A DNA stretch of 64,000 nt, taken from Chrysomallon squamiferum. Taxonomy: Eukaryota; Mollusca; Gastropoda; Neomphalida; Peltospiridae. Position 1 is the first letter of the stretch, and every line of letters starts with the position of its first letter. The position numbers were made by a program, and so were the translations under genes. The stretch spans positions 513,157 to 577,156 of the forward strand of contig CM022668.1 in NCBI GenBank assembly GCA_012295275.1, read 5' to 3'. Positions 13,796 to 64,000 of this stretch are shown here, one piece after another. The notes beneath the pieces are model-generated. The model saw only the letters and a list, made by a program, of their open reading frames with translations. It ran no database searches and had not been told where the DNA came from.

Positions 13796-14395
13796 GTGTT
13801 TTGTACAAAAGGAAGTAAGAAATAGGAATGACATAGAAATGGATGTATGGAACATTTTCAGTCAGTTGCTGTTCTTGTTTTGACTGTAGTATCAACTAGA
13901 AACACACATCATCAACAATGTGACCGTTGACATCTGACCTCTTTTATCCCAATCCTTTTTTGTTGTTTTCTATACTTATTATTTTCTGTTGTCATAGAAA
14001 CCATATCACCTCAACTCATTAACAGCACACCTTATTTATAATTTATTTTTATTTTTACTTAATATTACAAAAAGAAATTTAAAAACTAATGTGTTCACAT
14101 GATTTCTCTGCATTTAGTAAAACTGTCTTCATTTAAGGTCACAAATAGATTCTGAATTATGGAATATTCACTTATAGTCCTGTTATTTTCAAGTTTTGTT
14201 ATTGATTTGGTCTAGTTTGATGTGGTTATCTCAATGTTTTTGTCAATGACTCATTCTGTTGTGAAAGAGAAATCTGCATGGTCTCACTTTTTTTTATGCA
14301 GACTCAGTCTGTTATGATCGTAACAAACACTTTTTTGTAAATTTGTCTGTGCCAGTTTTGTTGTGGACTCAGTATGTTTTATCAGTGACTTATAA
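13796..14395 (+). other. Probable 5' UTR upstream of the neurabin start codon
   Basis: A clear acceptor (atatttttttgcag) ends at 13795, and a second one (ttttttatgcag) ends at 14301. Either could join the distal 5' exon at about 3160 to the start-codon exon. Several stops in all frames, and TAA immediately before the ATG, show that this part is non-coding for neurabin. The acceptor choice decides whether an upstream ATG from the first exon closes early (13796) or reads out of frame across the start (14302). Confidence 0.45.
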
Positions 14396-53076
<38,681 letters not shown>

Positions 53077-53250
53077 AACATAACCTCATTATGTATATAC
53101 ATCAGATTCACTATATCTAGCTCAATAACAAATCACTGATTTGGTCAAATTCTTGAGGTTTTTGTATGGATAATCTGATTGGATGATCTCTGATAGCAAG
53201 AAGGAATTGGAAGGCCTTTTTCAAATTGTTAAAGTTGCACTGATTTGTTT

Positions 53251-53256
53251 AATAAA
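53251..53256 (+). terminator. Candidate poly(A) signal AATAAA of the neurabin gene
   Basis: First AATAAA after the stop codon, 175 bases downstream, in a plausible 3' UTR. It is followed by GT-containing sequence (ctgatgtgtaaaac). Other AATAAA copies (for example 53412) follow, as expected in AT-rich DNA, so the site actually used is uncertain. Confidence 0.55.
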
Positions 53257-54329
53257 CTCTTTACACTGATGTGTAAAACATGATTATGTACTGAATCATG
53301 TCATTGTATATATGTGTGTGCATACCAGTGTTTTTCTTAGTGAAGAATCATATTTTTTCTACGGGGGGTTACATTCATCGTTAACATGTTGTGCTTGAAC
53401 AAATATTTTTAAATAAAAATTTACTTATTGCCAAACCCAGTAATACAGAAGAATCAGATAAAAAGGTTAACAAATTTCATCCTTAGACAATCCCATAATA
53501 TATTATGGAATTGCCCTTAAAATACCATTTTACCATTCAGTACTTATTCTTCTTCATTAGTTACATTTTATTAGTCATTCATTTGTGGCAATATTTACAA
53601 AACATATTTTGAAATCAGATGTATTAAATTTAGAAATGGGGAGACAAATTAGTAAAAATAAAATATAAATAAAAGTCTATAAAAATGTATTGAAGTGAGA
53701 TGTGAGTTAATTGTTTTCCCTGAATGTCTCATTTTATTGTGTTCACTCTTATAGGATTCCTGAGTTACTTTTTATTTTCATTCTTTTTGTAATACTACAT
53801 GTTTCAGCTGATAGGTTAAAAATAACTAAGATATGTTTGAATGTTTTGGTTAACAATAACATGACTGAATGTTTCACTATTAAATAATTTAAATAGTGTA
53901 GTGGACACATACTGGTATCGGTTTTGAAATAAATCAATAAAAAAGGTTTTACATTTGTAACTCTTTATTTATATCATCATCATACAAAAAGGTTGTGTTC
54001 ATTTTTAGAAGGTGAAACCAAATGTTTTATACTGTTTTTCTGTGTTAGGCTCTCTCTTACCAGATAAGTTATATTATAATCTGTATTTTTAAATTCTGTC
54101 ATTAAAATAACTAATTAAATTACCAAAGTAATTGTGTAAATAAATAGTTAATTACAATACAGTAATTTAAAATAAGTTTACTTCAAATTAAAGTACACTG
54201 AACATTTTATTTTTGACTCAGGTTATTTAACAATTCTGAAGATGTCAAAATTTAGCTTCTGTACGGTTAGCAGATATATCTTTGCTCTGTTTTGGTTTCC
54301 TAATTCTTATTTTGATTTGAAGTGAAATT

Positions 54330-54480
54330 CAGACTCAGTTGTAGGTGAAAAGCTTTTCCAAGTGTAAGTTAAAATCTATACCAAGTGTAGGTGAAAATGT
54401 ATTCAATGTATAGGTGATAATCTGTACTACTTGCAAGTAATATTCTGTCAAAGTTATTGGTGAAATTCTAACCCTGCTTA
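54330..54480. repeat. Short degenerate tandem repeat, about 32-bp unit
   Basis: Variants of CAAGTGTAGGTGAAAATCTAT occur about five times in 150 bases downstream of the neurabin gene. No coding sense. Confidence 0.5.
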
Positions 54481-54933
54481 TGTTTCATGACATTTAAAAG
54501 GTATTCCAGTGATGTATAAATTGATAAATACTTTAATTTATTCTCATTTTATTAGATGTATTCATTTTATTTTTCTTTACTTTAATTTTACTTTCTTTCT
54601 ATTTAAAATTTAGCATTTTGTTTTGTATATTTGCTAACTCACATATATAAATAGTTTTGTATAGTGTATTTCATATTGTGGAATTTTACAGTCATCTTTA
54701 ATTTTTCAGTGACAGTTGATGTGTTTAGATTCCTGAAAAACCTGTTTAATGTGGACTGAAATCAATTACAAATCATAGAAAAATCACTGAATGTAACATT
54801 AACCTAATAGAGGGTAAAATATATATAAATAAATAAAAGAAAAAATTGATAATAAATACATAATCTGGTTTATGTGGAAGGGTAGGATAATTTTCCAGTG
54901 TGTCTAAATTATTCATTGTAATTAGTTTTTTCA

Positions 54934-54964
<31 letters not shown>

Positions 54965-57900
54965 ACACATACAAGCATGCAATTTTTTAAAATTCTGTAT
55001 GTTGGTTCACATCTCTGTATAAGAAATGCCTTCACATATGTCTCATTATATTTTGTAATTAAATATTTAATTACTAATGTTAGTAATCATTAAAAATAAA
55101 CTGAAAAAAGGAATCTATATATTATACTGTAAATCAAATTTAATAAAACTAAATATGTCCCATTTGAGGTCACATAATTTATAACATACACGCAATAATT
55201 ATATATTAACAATGTTGAATAATTTCAAAAATTTCAAAATATTTTATACGTTACATATAACTATCTGTCTATGTGTCAGTCTAAAATACAGCTTATGTCC
55301 AATTCATGTTAAAACACAAATTTACTTTTGTTTTAGTACCAACACTTTGAATAGTGACTTCTAATTTGTGGAGTTTGAAAATAATGTAACTAGGTCACAG
55401 AAATTAATTTTGTTAATTAACTGTTGTTTTATATTATGACTGAAAGACCAAATCAGAATCAGAAATCATTTTCGATTTTAATTTTTTAATGAATTGGCAA
55501 ATCACACTATATCTATGATTGATTATTTACATTTTTTGATTTTGTAATTAATTAATACTTTGAATCTTTGATTATAATTATATGCAAATGAAGTGCCATG
55601 ATGAAGAAATGTTAAACATTTGTGTGTGTGCTTGTATGGTGGTAACAAAAAAGTTTTGAAAGTTAAAAAAATAAATTTTATCAGATTGTAAAATATTTAG
55701 AAAATACATATTTTTTAATTCTGCTAATATATTGTTTAACTTTTATTTGCCTTGATAACAAACATACATAATAATAAATAATAATTTAAAACAAAATATA
55801 AAAATCATGTTCTCATACTGTTTAAATAATTTAAAATATTTTTAAATATATTTTATAATTTTCTTTATATCAATTTGATTATATATTATAATTTCCTACA
55901 CCTTTGTATTGTGCATTGTTTTTGCTATTGTTACTATTATTTTATTTTTCAATTTATTTTGCATACAATATTTTTATTGTAAAAGAGTAAGATCAAATAT
56001 TTGAATTACCTAAATACAGTTATTTAGAAATAAGAAACAAAATAATAAATGGTTATTCATTACACAATTTCTACTATTATTACTATTATTAATAATTATC
56101 TTATAATTTCACAAGCATATAAATAGATTAAGTGCATATATGTAATTACTAATTCATAATAATCACTTAGAACTATATTCCCACACTATCTCCACAATCC
56201 CCCATAATATAAATAAAAATGCTCATTTTAATGAGTAACCATATTTTTGATTTTTTTTTTTTTTTAATACTGAGTGTATATATAAATATTTGATAAAATG
56301 TTGAATTATTATAACTGGTATGTAATATTTTAGTAGATGCAAATAAATAAAACCTTACTAACAAACCAGATTAAAAAGATCACACAGACATAAGCGCCTT
56401 AATAAGACACTATCTGTAGTCAAAATCATGCAAGTTGAAAAAATACTAGGAGAGTTTTGTTCTTTTATATTTATGTACTTCCTTTTTTTATTTTATATGA
56501 CATAGAACAAGAAATTTTCTATTATTTTTTTTAAGCCTTTATTTGTATGTTATTTATGCACCAAGAGTAATTTCTTGTGTGACTACATACCTTAGAAGAC
56601 AGTGTCTGCCTTACAAAATCGAAAATAGTTTCCTCTACCATTTCACTATTTTTGTACTTGTATTCACCCATGCAGTTTGAAAATAAGTGAACAAATTAAA
56701 TATATTGACCCTTCCAATGTTAGAAAAAACACACACATTTACCCTAAAGGGTTACTAATTGCAATGTGTTCTGAAAATATTAAATTTATGTTTCTTAAAC
56801 ATACTAACTGAAAATATTATCCTAATAATGTTAAAGGCAGAACATTAAAAAAATTAAAAATGATTAAAGATATTCAATATTTGTTAATAAAGAAAGAAAA
56901 AAAGGTAATGTTTTTTTTTCTTCTTCTTTATTCCTTTCCTTTGTTTCTTTTTTTAATTTTTTTTTTTAAAACTGCATATCTCAGAAAGGATTAACATTAC
57001 AAAGCACTGAAAGGGTTAATGTAGAACAAATGACCAGTGGTTTACTATGTAACCAAAACATATCAGAGCATTATGAAAAGTGTACTTTGTATCTGTATGT
57101 CTAGGGATTCAAATAATATTTTTAAAAAAAGAAGAAAAATTAAATTAAAATACTAACTCTTCCTGTGTTTGTGTTTTTATTTATTATGAAGCCAAAAAGG
57201 AGAAAATCAGATATAAAATTCCTTTTCCGTTAATGCTCTCTCTCATACCAGAATTATTTTGAATAATTCAAGCCTTTTTTGTTTTAATTAACAAAAGCTG
57301 TGAGAAAATTTGAACTAAAAATGTCTGTTGACTATTTCCTGAAGCTGAATTAGCTAGTTAATTATATCTGCTGAGTAATTTAAATAGATAATTAATTCCA
57401 TGCACTGGTGAATGATTATACTTGTATAAGAGGATGTGATATAATTGTGTTATTTATCTGCCTGCAGTTAAAAACTGAGTGACAAATATCTTCTCTATTG
57501 TATTATTTATACTTTTCCTTTTCCATTCTTAATTTGTTTGGGGTTTTTTGTAAATTACTTGTTCATTTTCTGTTTATTTTTTTATATCCTGCAATAGATT
57601 AAAACATATTTTTAATTTAAATTGTTACCCCTTATTTATTCTTACTTTTTTTTAATATCCAACTCCTTTTTTTTTTTCTCTCATCCAGTACATTTCACTG
57701 TTGTTAGCTCTTTCACTCCAATCACATGATCTACATTTATCTTTATATCATCTATCCTGCTATCTAAATATATATTTAATAAACAGATTGTTGTTTAAAT
57801 GTATGCAGATACATAATCTGTCTCTGTTGTGTTTTTCCTGCGTGTGTGTGTGTATATATATATAACCAGAGAACAGGATTCCATTTACTGTATTTTTCAT

Positions 57901-58097
57901 ATACAACTTATATAGATAGACTGCAGGATTTTTGTTATTATTGTTTTTGTCTTTTTTATATATTTTTATTTTATTATTATTATTTTTTAAATATATTATT
58001 CATGAAATAAAGTTAAACCATCCGAAAGAATGTAAGATATCACCATTTCGGCTGCTTGCAAACAGTTTCAGATTTTCGAATTTTGGATCCTTAACCT

Positions 58098-58131
<34 letters not shown>

Positions 58132-58359
58132 GACATACACACATATGTTAATTACTCTGTTTAAAGGAGGTTTATTTTTGTTTAATTTAGTTTAGCTCTA
58201 AATAATTCTGTTTTATTTATTATTAATAACTAGTTTTACTTCATTTATTTTTTACACTGGTGATGTTTGTTTTGTTTGGGTTTTTTTGTTGTTGTTTTTA
58301 TTGTTTTTTTTGTAGTTTTTTCCCATTAAGAGTGATATAACAGCAAGGGAGGAGGGGGG

Positions 58360-58361
<2 letters not shown>

Positions 58362-58423
<62 letters not shown>
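58362..58423. repeat. (GA)n microsatellite
   Basis: 62 bases of GA preceded by a G run, in the downstream intergenic region. Confidence 0.97.
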
Positions 58424-58425
<2 letters not shown>

Positions 58426-59202
58426 AATAACATCCCTGACTGTAACCAATTAAATAAATAAAGATGAATGAACGAATGAATGAATAAACAAATAAAGTAG
58501 AAACAGCGCATGACTAACGATTATTCCACAGTGGAAAAATCTGATCAAACGCATTATTTAAAAAAAAAAAAAAATTCACCAAACGTTTACGTGGGCAAGG
58601 TCCGTTATCGGGTTGGAATTACCTCACAGTGACAGTCGTATGGGAATGCTTTCTGGGCATTTGTATTAACGTGACAAATGTTTATTTCTCCTAGGCTGAA
58701 AGCAGACATGCAGACAAAACTACGACCTTGGGGACATACTTTCCACAAAAGTTGCCGTTAATTGTGACATTTGGTGGTGCTGTTTTACTTAACGTTGTGT
58801 TTACTGGATAATTTTATTTAATATTCTTCTCAAGAGAGTCTGACCACTGTCAGGGAAAACTTATCTTTTGGTTTCTCTCAACTATAAAAATAACATTGAG
58901 GACGATGACGACGACGATGATTATTAAAAGGATAGAGTAAATGACCATGCCTCTATAACCTGAGCCGGATTAAAATACCTGTTCATGCCTCTGCACAACT
59001 GCTGCTATGAAGATACATAAATAAAGAAAGAAAGAAAGAAAATGAAGGAAAGAGCAGAAAATTAAAATAAGAAATAATAATAATTAAAAAAAAGAACAGA
59101 ACATTAATATAATAAAGAAAGAAAGAAAAGAAAATAATTTCGGTTAATCTCTTCGGACCCTAAATGCTTTAATTCGACAGTAGCTGTAACCTATATCACT
59201 AC

Positions 59203-59206
<4 letters not shown>

Positions 59207-59246
<40 letters not shown>
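59207..59246. repeat. Poly(T) tract of 40 bases
   Basis: Uninterrupted T run followed by (AAAT)n. It could be the tail of a retrotransposed copy on the - strand, but no body is recognised. Confidence 0.9.
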
Positions 59247-59252
<6 letters not shown>

Positions 59253-60055
59253 CTTAATAAATAAATAAATAGATAAATAAATAAATAAATGTTATATGAA
59301 TTTTTCAACATTTCATTAACACTAAAGCTGACAGAACGAATTTTTGTAATATATTTTACTACACGTTCGAGTAATTATAAAGCTAACATTTCCATTAGCA
59401 CAAAGAGCCTCTGTGGGTACAGCTAATATGAGCATTTGTTTATATTGAATTTCCTGGTTTTATCTGTCTTTATGGCAACACTAAATTTTCGTTTTAACGT
59501 AAGCTGCAGTGTGAAAGATGTAAGATGTAATATTTTTGTTGACATTAAACATGGACTTTAATTTACCATATACATAAACTGTTCTTTTTTATTTTATTAA
59601 TAATATCGTTTTATTTTTTTCAATTATTATTATTATTTTTTTTTCATTCTTTATTCTTTTCCTCTTCCTTTTGTAAACATATTCTTTCATTTAAATAGGT
59701 AAGTGTTTGTGTGTATGCGCATGTATATATTTTATATAAACGTGCTGATGTTCGCATGTTTATTTATACAACACACAGTACTGAATTTGAATTTGGTGAG
59801 GCCTCATAATGAAAAAAAAAAAAAAATGTTTTAACATTATTAAATAAAAAAAGGTGAGAGTTGTTGCCTAAATATTTTACTGAATTTTAAGCACCTGTGC
59901 TTTGGGAGACCCTAAGAAGTAGCTTGCTTTGTTTATGTCTAAATATGGCACTTACATGACGATGATGATGATGATTTAATAATGATCATACTATGTGTGT
60001 TTATGTGCGAGCGTCTGTTTTGTATGTTTTTGTATGCATATGTATTAATAATCTA

Positions 60056-60059
<4 letters not shown>

Positions 60060-60136
<77 letters not shown>
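60060..60136. repeat. (GA)n microsatellite with one interruption
   Basis: Long GA run broken once (GAAGAG at about 60121). Confidence 0.97.
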
Positions 60137-60137
<1 letters not shown>

Positions 60138-60621
60138 CTCGTGTTTTGAAAACGCTAAGTAATTAAATTGGATAATTCGGTTTTTACACATTTTTATTTA
60201 TATTTAATATATTTTATATTATAAAAGGGCTTACGAAATGAAAAAGATTGTTGGAATTGGGTTTCAAATAAAAATGTTATATAGATGATTATACTTAGAT
60301 GTGTCATTTGTAGAAGACATAATCATTAGCCATTCTTCTCGGTGTTCAATATGCACCACCGTGTAAGTGTTCATGACGACAACTTTGATTGAGTACGAAA
60401 TGGACAGTTTAGATCGAGACTAACAAGGTTAGATAGACGCTGACAAGCTTTTATCTGCTGTCAGAGTTGGTATTCAATGGCGCTGTGCTTCTGGGATTCT
60501 GATCTCTGGTCTGTTGTAGGCGAGTGTTTAGGAACGGATTCTCGTTTTGAATGACTGATTCAATTAAATGTCGTATGTCCAGCAATCAGAGGTAATTAAA
60601 TAGCGGTGGAGGACCTCTCAA

Positions 60622-60722
60622 GACGTCAGAGGTCACGATCGTGAAGTTTCACGTTTTCTTACTGACGTGACACTTAAGAAAGTGGATGAGCAAGAACCTC
60701 ATTACGTTTGTGTTATTCTTCT

Positions 60723-60804
<82 letters not shown>

Positions 60805-60952
60805 TATAATAAATGGAATTCTCACTTTGTCTTTTATGTTTCGAACCCCCAGCAAATGTTATCAGATCTATTCGAATACATCAAAACTGTTTTGTTCGGC
60901 AGTGTAGTATAATACATACATTACATTTAACCGAGTGTTGATTATGACGTCA
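60622..60952. promoter_or_regulatory. Possible cluster of CRE/bZIP-type sites in a CpG-containing patch
   Basis: GACGTCA at 60622-60628, TGACGTGA at 60663-60670 and a perfect palindrome TGACGTCA at 60945-60952 lie within 331 bases, with AGGTCA at 60630-60635 (in cAGAGGTCAc). A GA microsatellite sits between them. This could be a promoter or enhancer of a neighbouring gene, but there is no transcript evidence. Confidence 0.3.
60724..60801. repeat. (AG)n microsatellite
   Basis: 78 bases of AG. The two ORFs with poly-RE are artefacts of it. Confidence 0.97.
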
Positions 60953-62879
60953 GGTATGGTTCGTGTCATGACCTTGATTATTCTATTACGAAATATTCAA
61001 ATTGTTTATTTCTTCTGCTTTTATTTTATCGAAACAAATGGAATAATAATGGAAACAATTTTTTCATAAACATTTAAAAATTCAATTAGATTTCAGTTAA
61101 TATTATTTTTAATATAATATTTCAAATATGGAATAGTTACGGTTAAGCAATGAAAAATGAAAAGTATTATGGCTGGAAAGTAGGCTTTGTAACAACTTGA
61201 AGAGAAAAATATAATTCGGCCACCTCGTCTGACTGCGATCGGTTTCTGTCAGTGGTAAAGTGCTTCCACCGAAACTGGTGACAATTTATCTATTGTCTTA
61301 GTAGTGTTGTGCATGTTCATGAGTCAGTCGCGGTTCACTTCATAGCTGGAGTTATTTAGTACATTGTTGAACTATGTTTTAAAAAAAGAAAAAAAAAATT
61401 AGATTTAAACTTTTTGACCAGTTTAAAAAATTAGTCTGTATGAATGTGTTTGTGAATCTGAATGACGTTTTTTGTGTTAAAAAAGGAGAAGATAGTGGAA
61501 TTAAATTAAGCCATTTGTTATTAGTGAGTTTGAAAACATAATTTTTCAAGTGAAATGAAAGTGGGTTGGTATTGCTGGTTGTCAGTTAAATGCACATACA
61601 TCACCATAAAGAGGAAGTAGTAGTAATAATAATAATCAATATCATCATCATCATCATTATTATTACACGAAGAAGAAGAATTCAAATATATACGGACTAT
61701 TATAACTTTTAAATTCAATATTTTATTTTATATTTATCAATTGTATGTCTATTGGTATGTATGTATGTATGTTTGTTTGTTTTATTTAGTACTATGTATG
61801 TATGTGTGTGGATGTATTGCCGATGAACCTTTGTATATGATAAAAACACTTCTCTCTCTGGTACACATACACGTTCATGAACTATTTGCTCGAAACATAT
61901 CATTCACATATATGTGAGATTCAGTTCATGCGCAAGATCTATTTTACTTGATGATGTCATCAAAATGGCAGAAGATAAGCAGTGAGATTGAGAATATTTA
62001 TAATTCAAGAGTATCACACACATTTTTATTCCAGAACAGCTTTGGAATGAATATCAGTTTGTCACGAGACTACAGCGTTAATCAAATAACCAGTTTACTC
62101 GATAGAAAGATAAACACATTTATTTAATAAAACACAGATCTACATAACTTATTCATAAAGTCGAAGCAGTAAAATTATTGTTTGGTAAACTTCAAGTTGA
62201 AAAATTTCATGACATTGTAGTTTTGTTAAATATATTTTTACTAACATCTGTTGACTTTTTTTTTCTCTTCGATAGAACATTACCAAAATGTGGTTTTAAC
62301 TTCGTAGATATTTTAGCAACTCTTAATAGAACAGTGTAGAGATTACATATTTTTAGTTATGCTCGCACTGATAACTTAAACATTGTCTCGTCACAATTTT
62401 ATTTTCGTCCCTTTTTAAAACAAAAAACATTCAGTTACAACAACAAAAAATCAACAAACAAAAAAGTAATAATAAGAAGAAAATAAATAAATAAATATAT
62501 AAACCGAGAGAAATTTACAATATCTGATAAATATTAAAATCAGCTTGATAATCATGCACTGTTTGATTTTAACATTTTAATTAACTTTAGTGATTACAAT
62601 ACGAAAACCGAATCCGTATGGTTTTATGTTTAGATTAATGTAGCAGAAAATAATTTTTTTTTTATGTTTTGTTTTCATGCTAAACAGTAAGGAAATTAAA
62701 TGGGAAATTACAATCTTTAATCTGATTTGTTTCACAATAAAACTTTAATTACTTAAACAAAGATGTTTGTCGACACGTGCTATTTTTATTTATTTATTTT
62801 TTCGAACATTTCAAATTTTTCTTTCCAGAAAAGTCTTTTAAAAACTTTTTCACCAACATTCACCATATCATGCATTACT

Positions 62880-62913
62880 AAATAATAATAATAACAACAA
62901 CAATAACAACTAC

Positions 62914-62984
<71 letters not shown>
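62880..62984. repeat. (AAT)n/(AAC) microsatellite
   Basis: About 105 bases of AAT with some AAC and one ATG unit. Confidence 0.95.
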
Positions 62985-62985
<1 letters not shown>

Positions 62986-64000
62986 GAAGTTTAAAACTAC
63001 AAATGGTTTAAAAAAAAAACAACTAATAATAAGACTACTTTCATGGAATCAGAATGATTAGTTAAGCACAGGCCATCATGTGACATAAACTAAATCCATG
63101 TTTAGCGTTTTGCGTTATATCGATAATACTTTGTTGTTGTTGTTTTTTGTTGGTTGTTTTTTTTTTTTTTTTTTCGTTAATGTTAATAACAGAATACTAC
63201 AGAAATTTGCTAAGAAAAGAAAAAAAGAAAGTAAAAAAGAAAGGTTTATATTGTTCTGTTTCTTTCTTTAGAAAGGTATCTAGCGTAGACCAGAGCACTC
63301 TGATGTTTTGAAACAACGCCTTCATTTGAAGACATCTTTTTTACGATATATAAATATAAGCGGTATTGCGACGGCATCACGAATGCGTATTATATAAATT
63401 ATGGCAAAATAATAAATTTTACAACACTAAAACATTGTTAGCATAAATATTTATATTTTAAAAGAAACATGAGTCCATAATTCGATTAATTAATTTTTTC
63501 TTTTGTGTTTATTAATGTTTTCTTCTAATAATTCTTCTTATTTTTTACAACATTCTTTAGCATTAAAATCCCAAACGAATTAAAAAGGTGACCATGATTT
63601 TTCTTCTGTGTGTTGTTTCTTCATTCAGATAATCTGTGTTCTCCTGTTATATAGATTCCACTTTTCTGATGTTACTCTCCAAAGTTATTGTGGACGAAAT
63701 TTGGATGGTTTATGGTATCCAGTGTTAGAAACTTTACTGGTCAGATCGGCCGTAAAGTTCACTGTTACTTATGTATCCGTCATCTGAATAATAGTAATAA
63801 TAATAATTGTTATATTGATAATGATACTGATAATGATAGTAATAATAGTAATAAATATAATAGTAATGTAATGTAATGTAATGTAATGATGATGATGATA
63901 AGAATTATATTACAAATTGTCGAAATACTACCAGTTACAATAAAAACGACGGTGATGATAACGATGATGGTTATAATGATAATAATCACAGAATAATAAC

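Larger units (their letters stand above)
53257..64000. other. Downstream intergenic region
   Basis: AT-rich, with the microsatellites listed separately. From about 58560 CpG dinucleotides become more frequent, notably 58570-58920 and 60300-60960. I found no conserved ORF or convincing exon on either strand. The short ORFs are low-complexity or random. Confidence 0.6.

Noticed and set aside
60667-60912. Two ORFs with a poly-Arg/Glu core
   Set aside because: Translations of the AG microsatellite, with no conserved flanks.
61210-61300. tRNA-like or SINE-like sequence (GTGGTAAAGTGCTTCCACC)
   Set aside because: Resembles an A-box region, but no matching B box or cloverleaf could be traced.

Overview
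The window is AT-rich eukaryotic (animal) genomic DNA. It has long introns, many microsatellites and several degraded DNA transposons, and it is dominated by one protein-coding gene on the + strand. That gene is a neurabin/spinophilin (PPP1R9) family scaffold: a PP1-targeting and F-actin-binding protein with RVxF motif, PDZ domain, coiled coil and SAM domain. The protein divergence and the genome texture suggest a non-vertebrate animal, possibly a mollusc or other lophotrochozoan. The species cannot be fixed from sequence alone.

Layout. 1-2470 is AT-rich upstream sequence without recognisable genes. 2473-2897 is a truncated pogo/Tigger-like transposon. About 3000-3160 is the best candidate first (5' UTR) exon, with a strong splice donor and a possible 15-residue upstream ORF. 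3161-13795 is a candidate 10.6-kb first intron holding only repeats. 13796-14395 is probable 5' UTR leading into the large first coding exon (14396-16467). A 14.7-kb intron follows, containing an 874-bp fold-back element, an ACCGTATATA-ended inverted-repeat element and a recent 180-bp tandem duplication. From 31153 to 53076 lie 23 further coding exons. I joined 24 coding exons by GT/AG sites with continuous reading phase throughout. The sum is 5133 nt including the stop, which encodes 1710 residues. A poly(A) signal lies at 53251. From about 53.5 kb to the end is intergenic DNA with long GA, T and AAT tracts. A more CpG-containing patch with cAMP-response-like elements lies near 60.3-60.96 kb and could belong to a neighbouring gene.

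Protein architecture as deduced: actin-binding-like N-terminus (about 55-66 and 172-200), serine-rich disordered region, proline-rich stretch (about 605-640), RVxF PP1-docking motif (811-814) with its conserved extension, PDZ (about 865-945), coiled coil (about 1085-1230), Ser/Thr-rich linker with a three-times-repeated GGxxLLSxKP-like motif and a 15-nt microexon, SAM domain (about 1616-1683) and a basic coiled C-terminal tail. A SAM domain is present in vertebrate neurabin-1 and fly Spn but absent from vertebrate spinophilin, so this looks like the ancestral SAM-containing form.

No rRNA, tRNA, CRISPR or viral genes were recognised. I saw no clearly new multi-gene system. The most interesting items are the microexon, the repeated linker motif, the 5' leader structure, the forkhead-motif-rich intron and several uncharacterised mobile elements.
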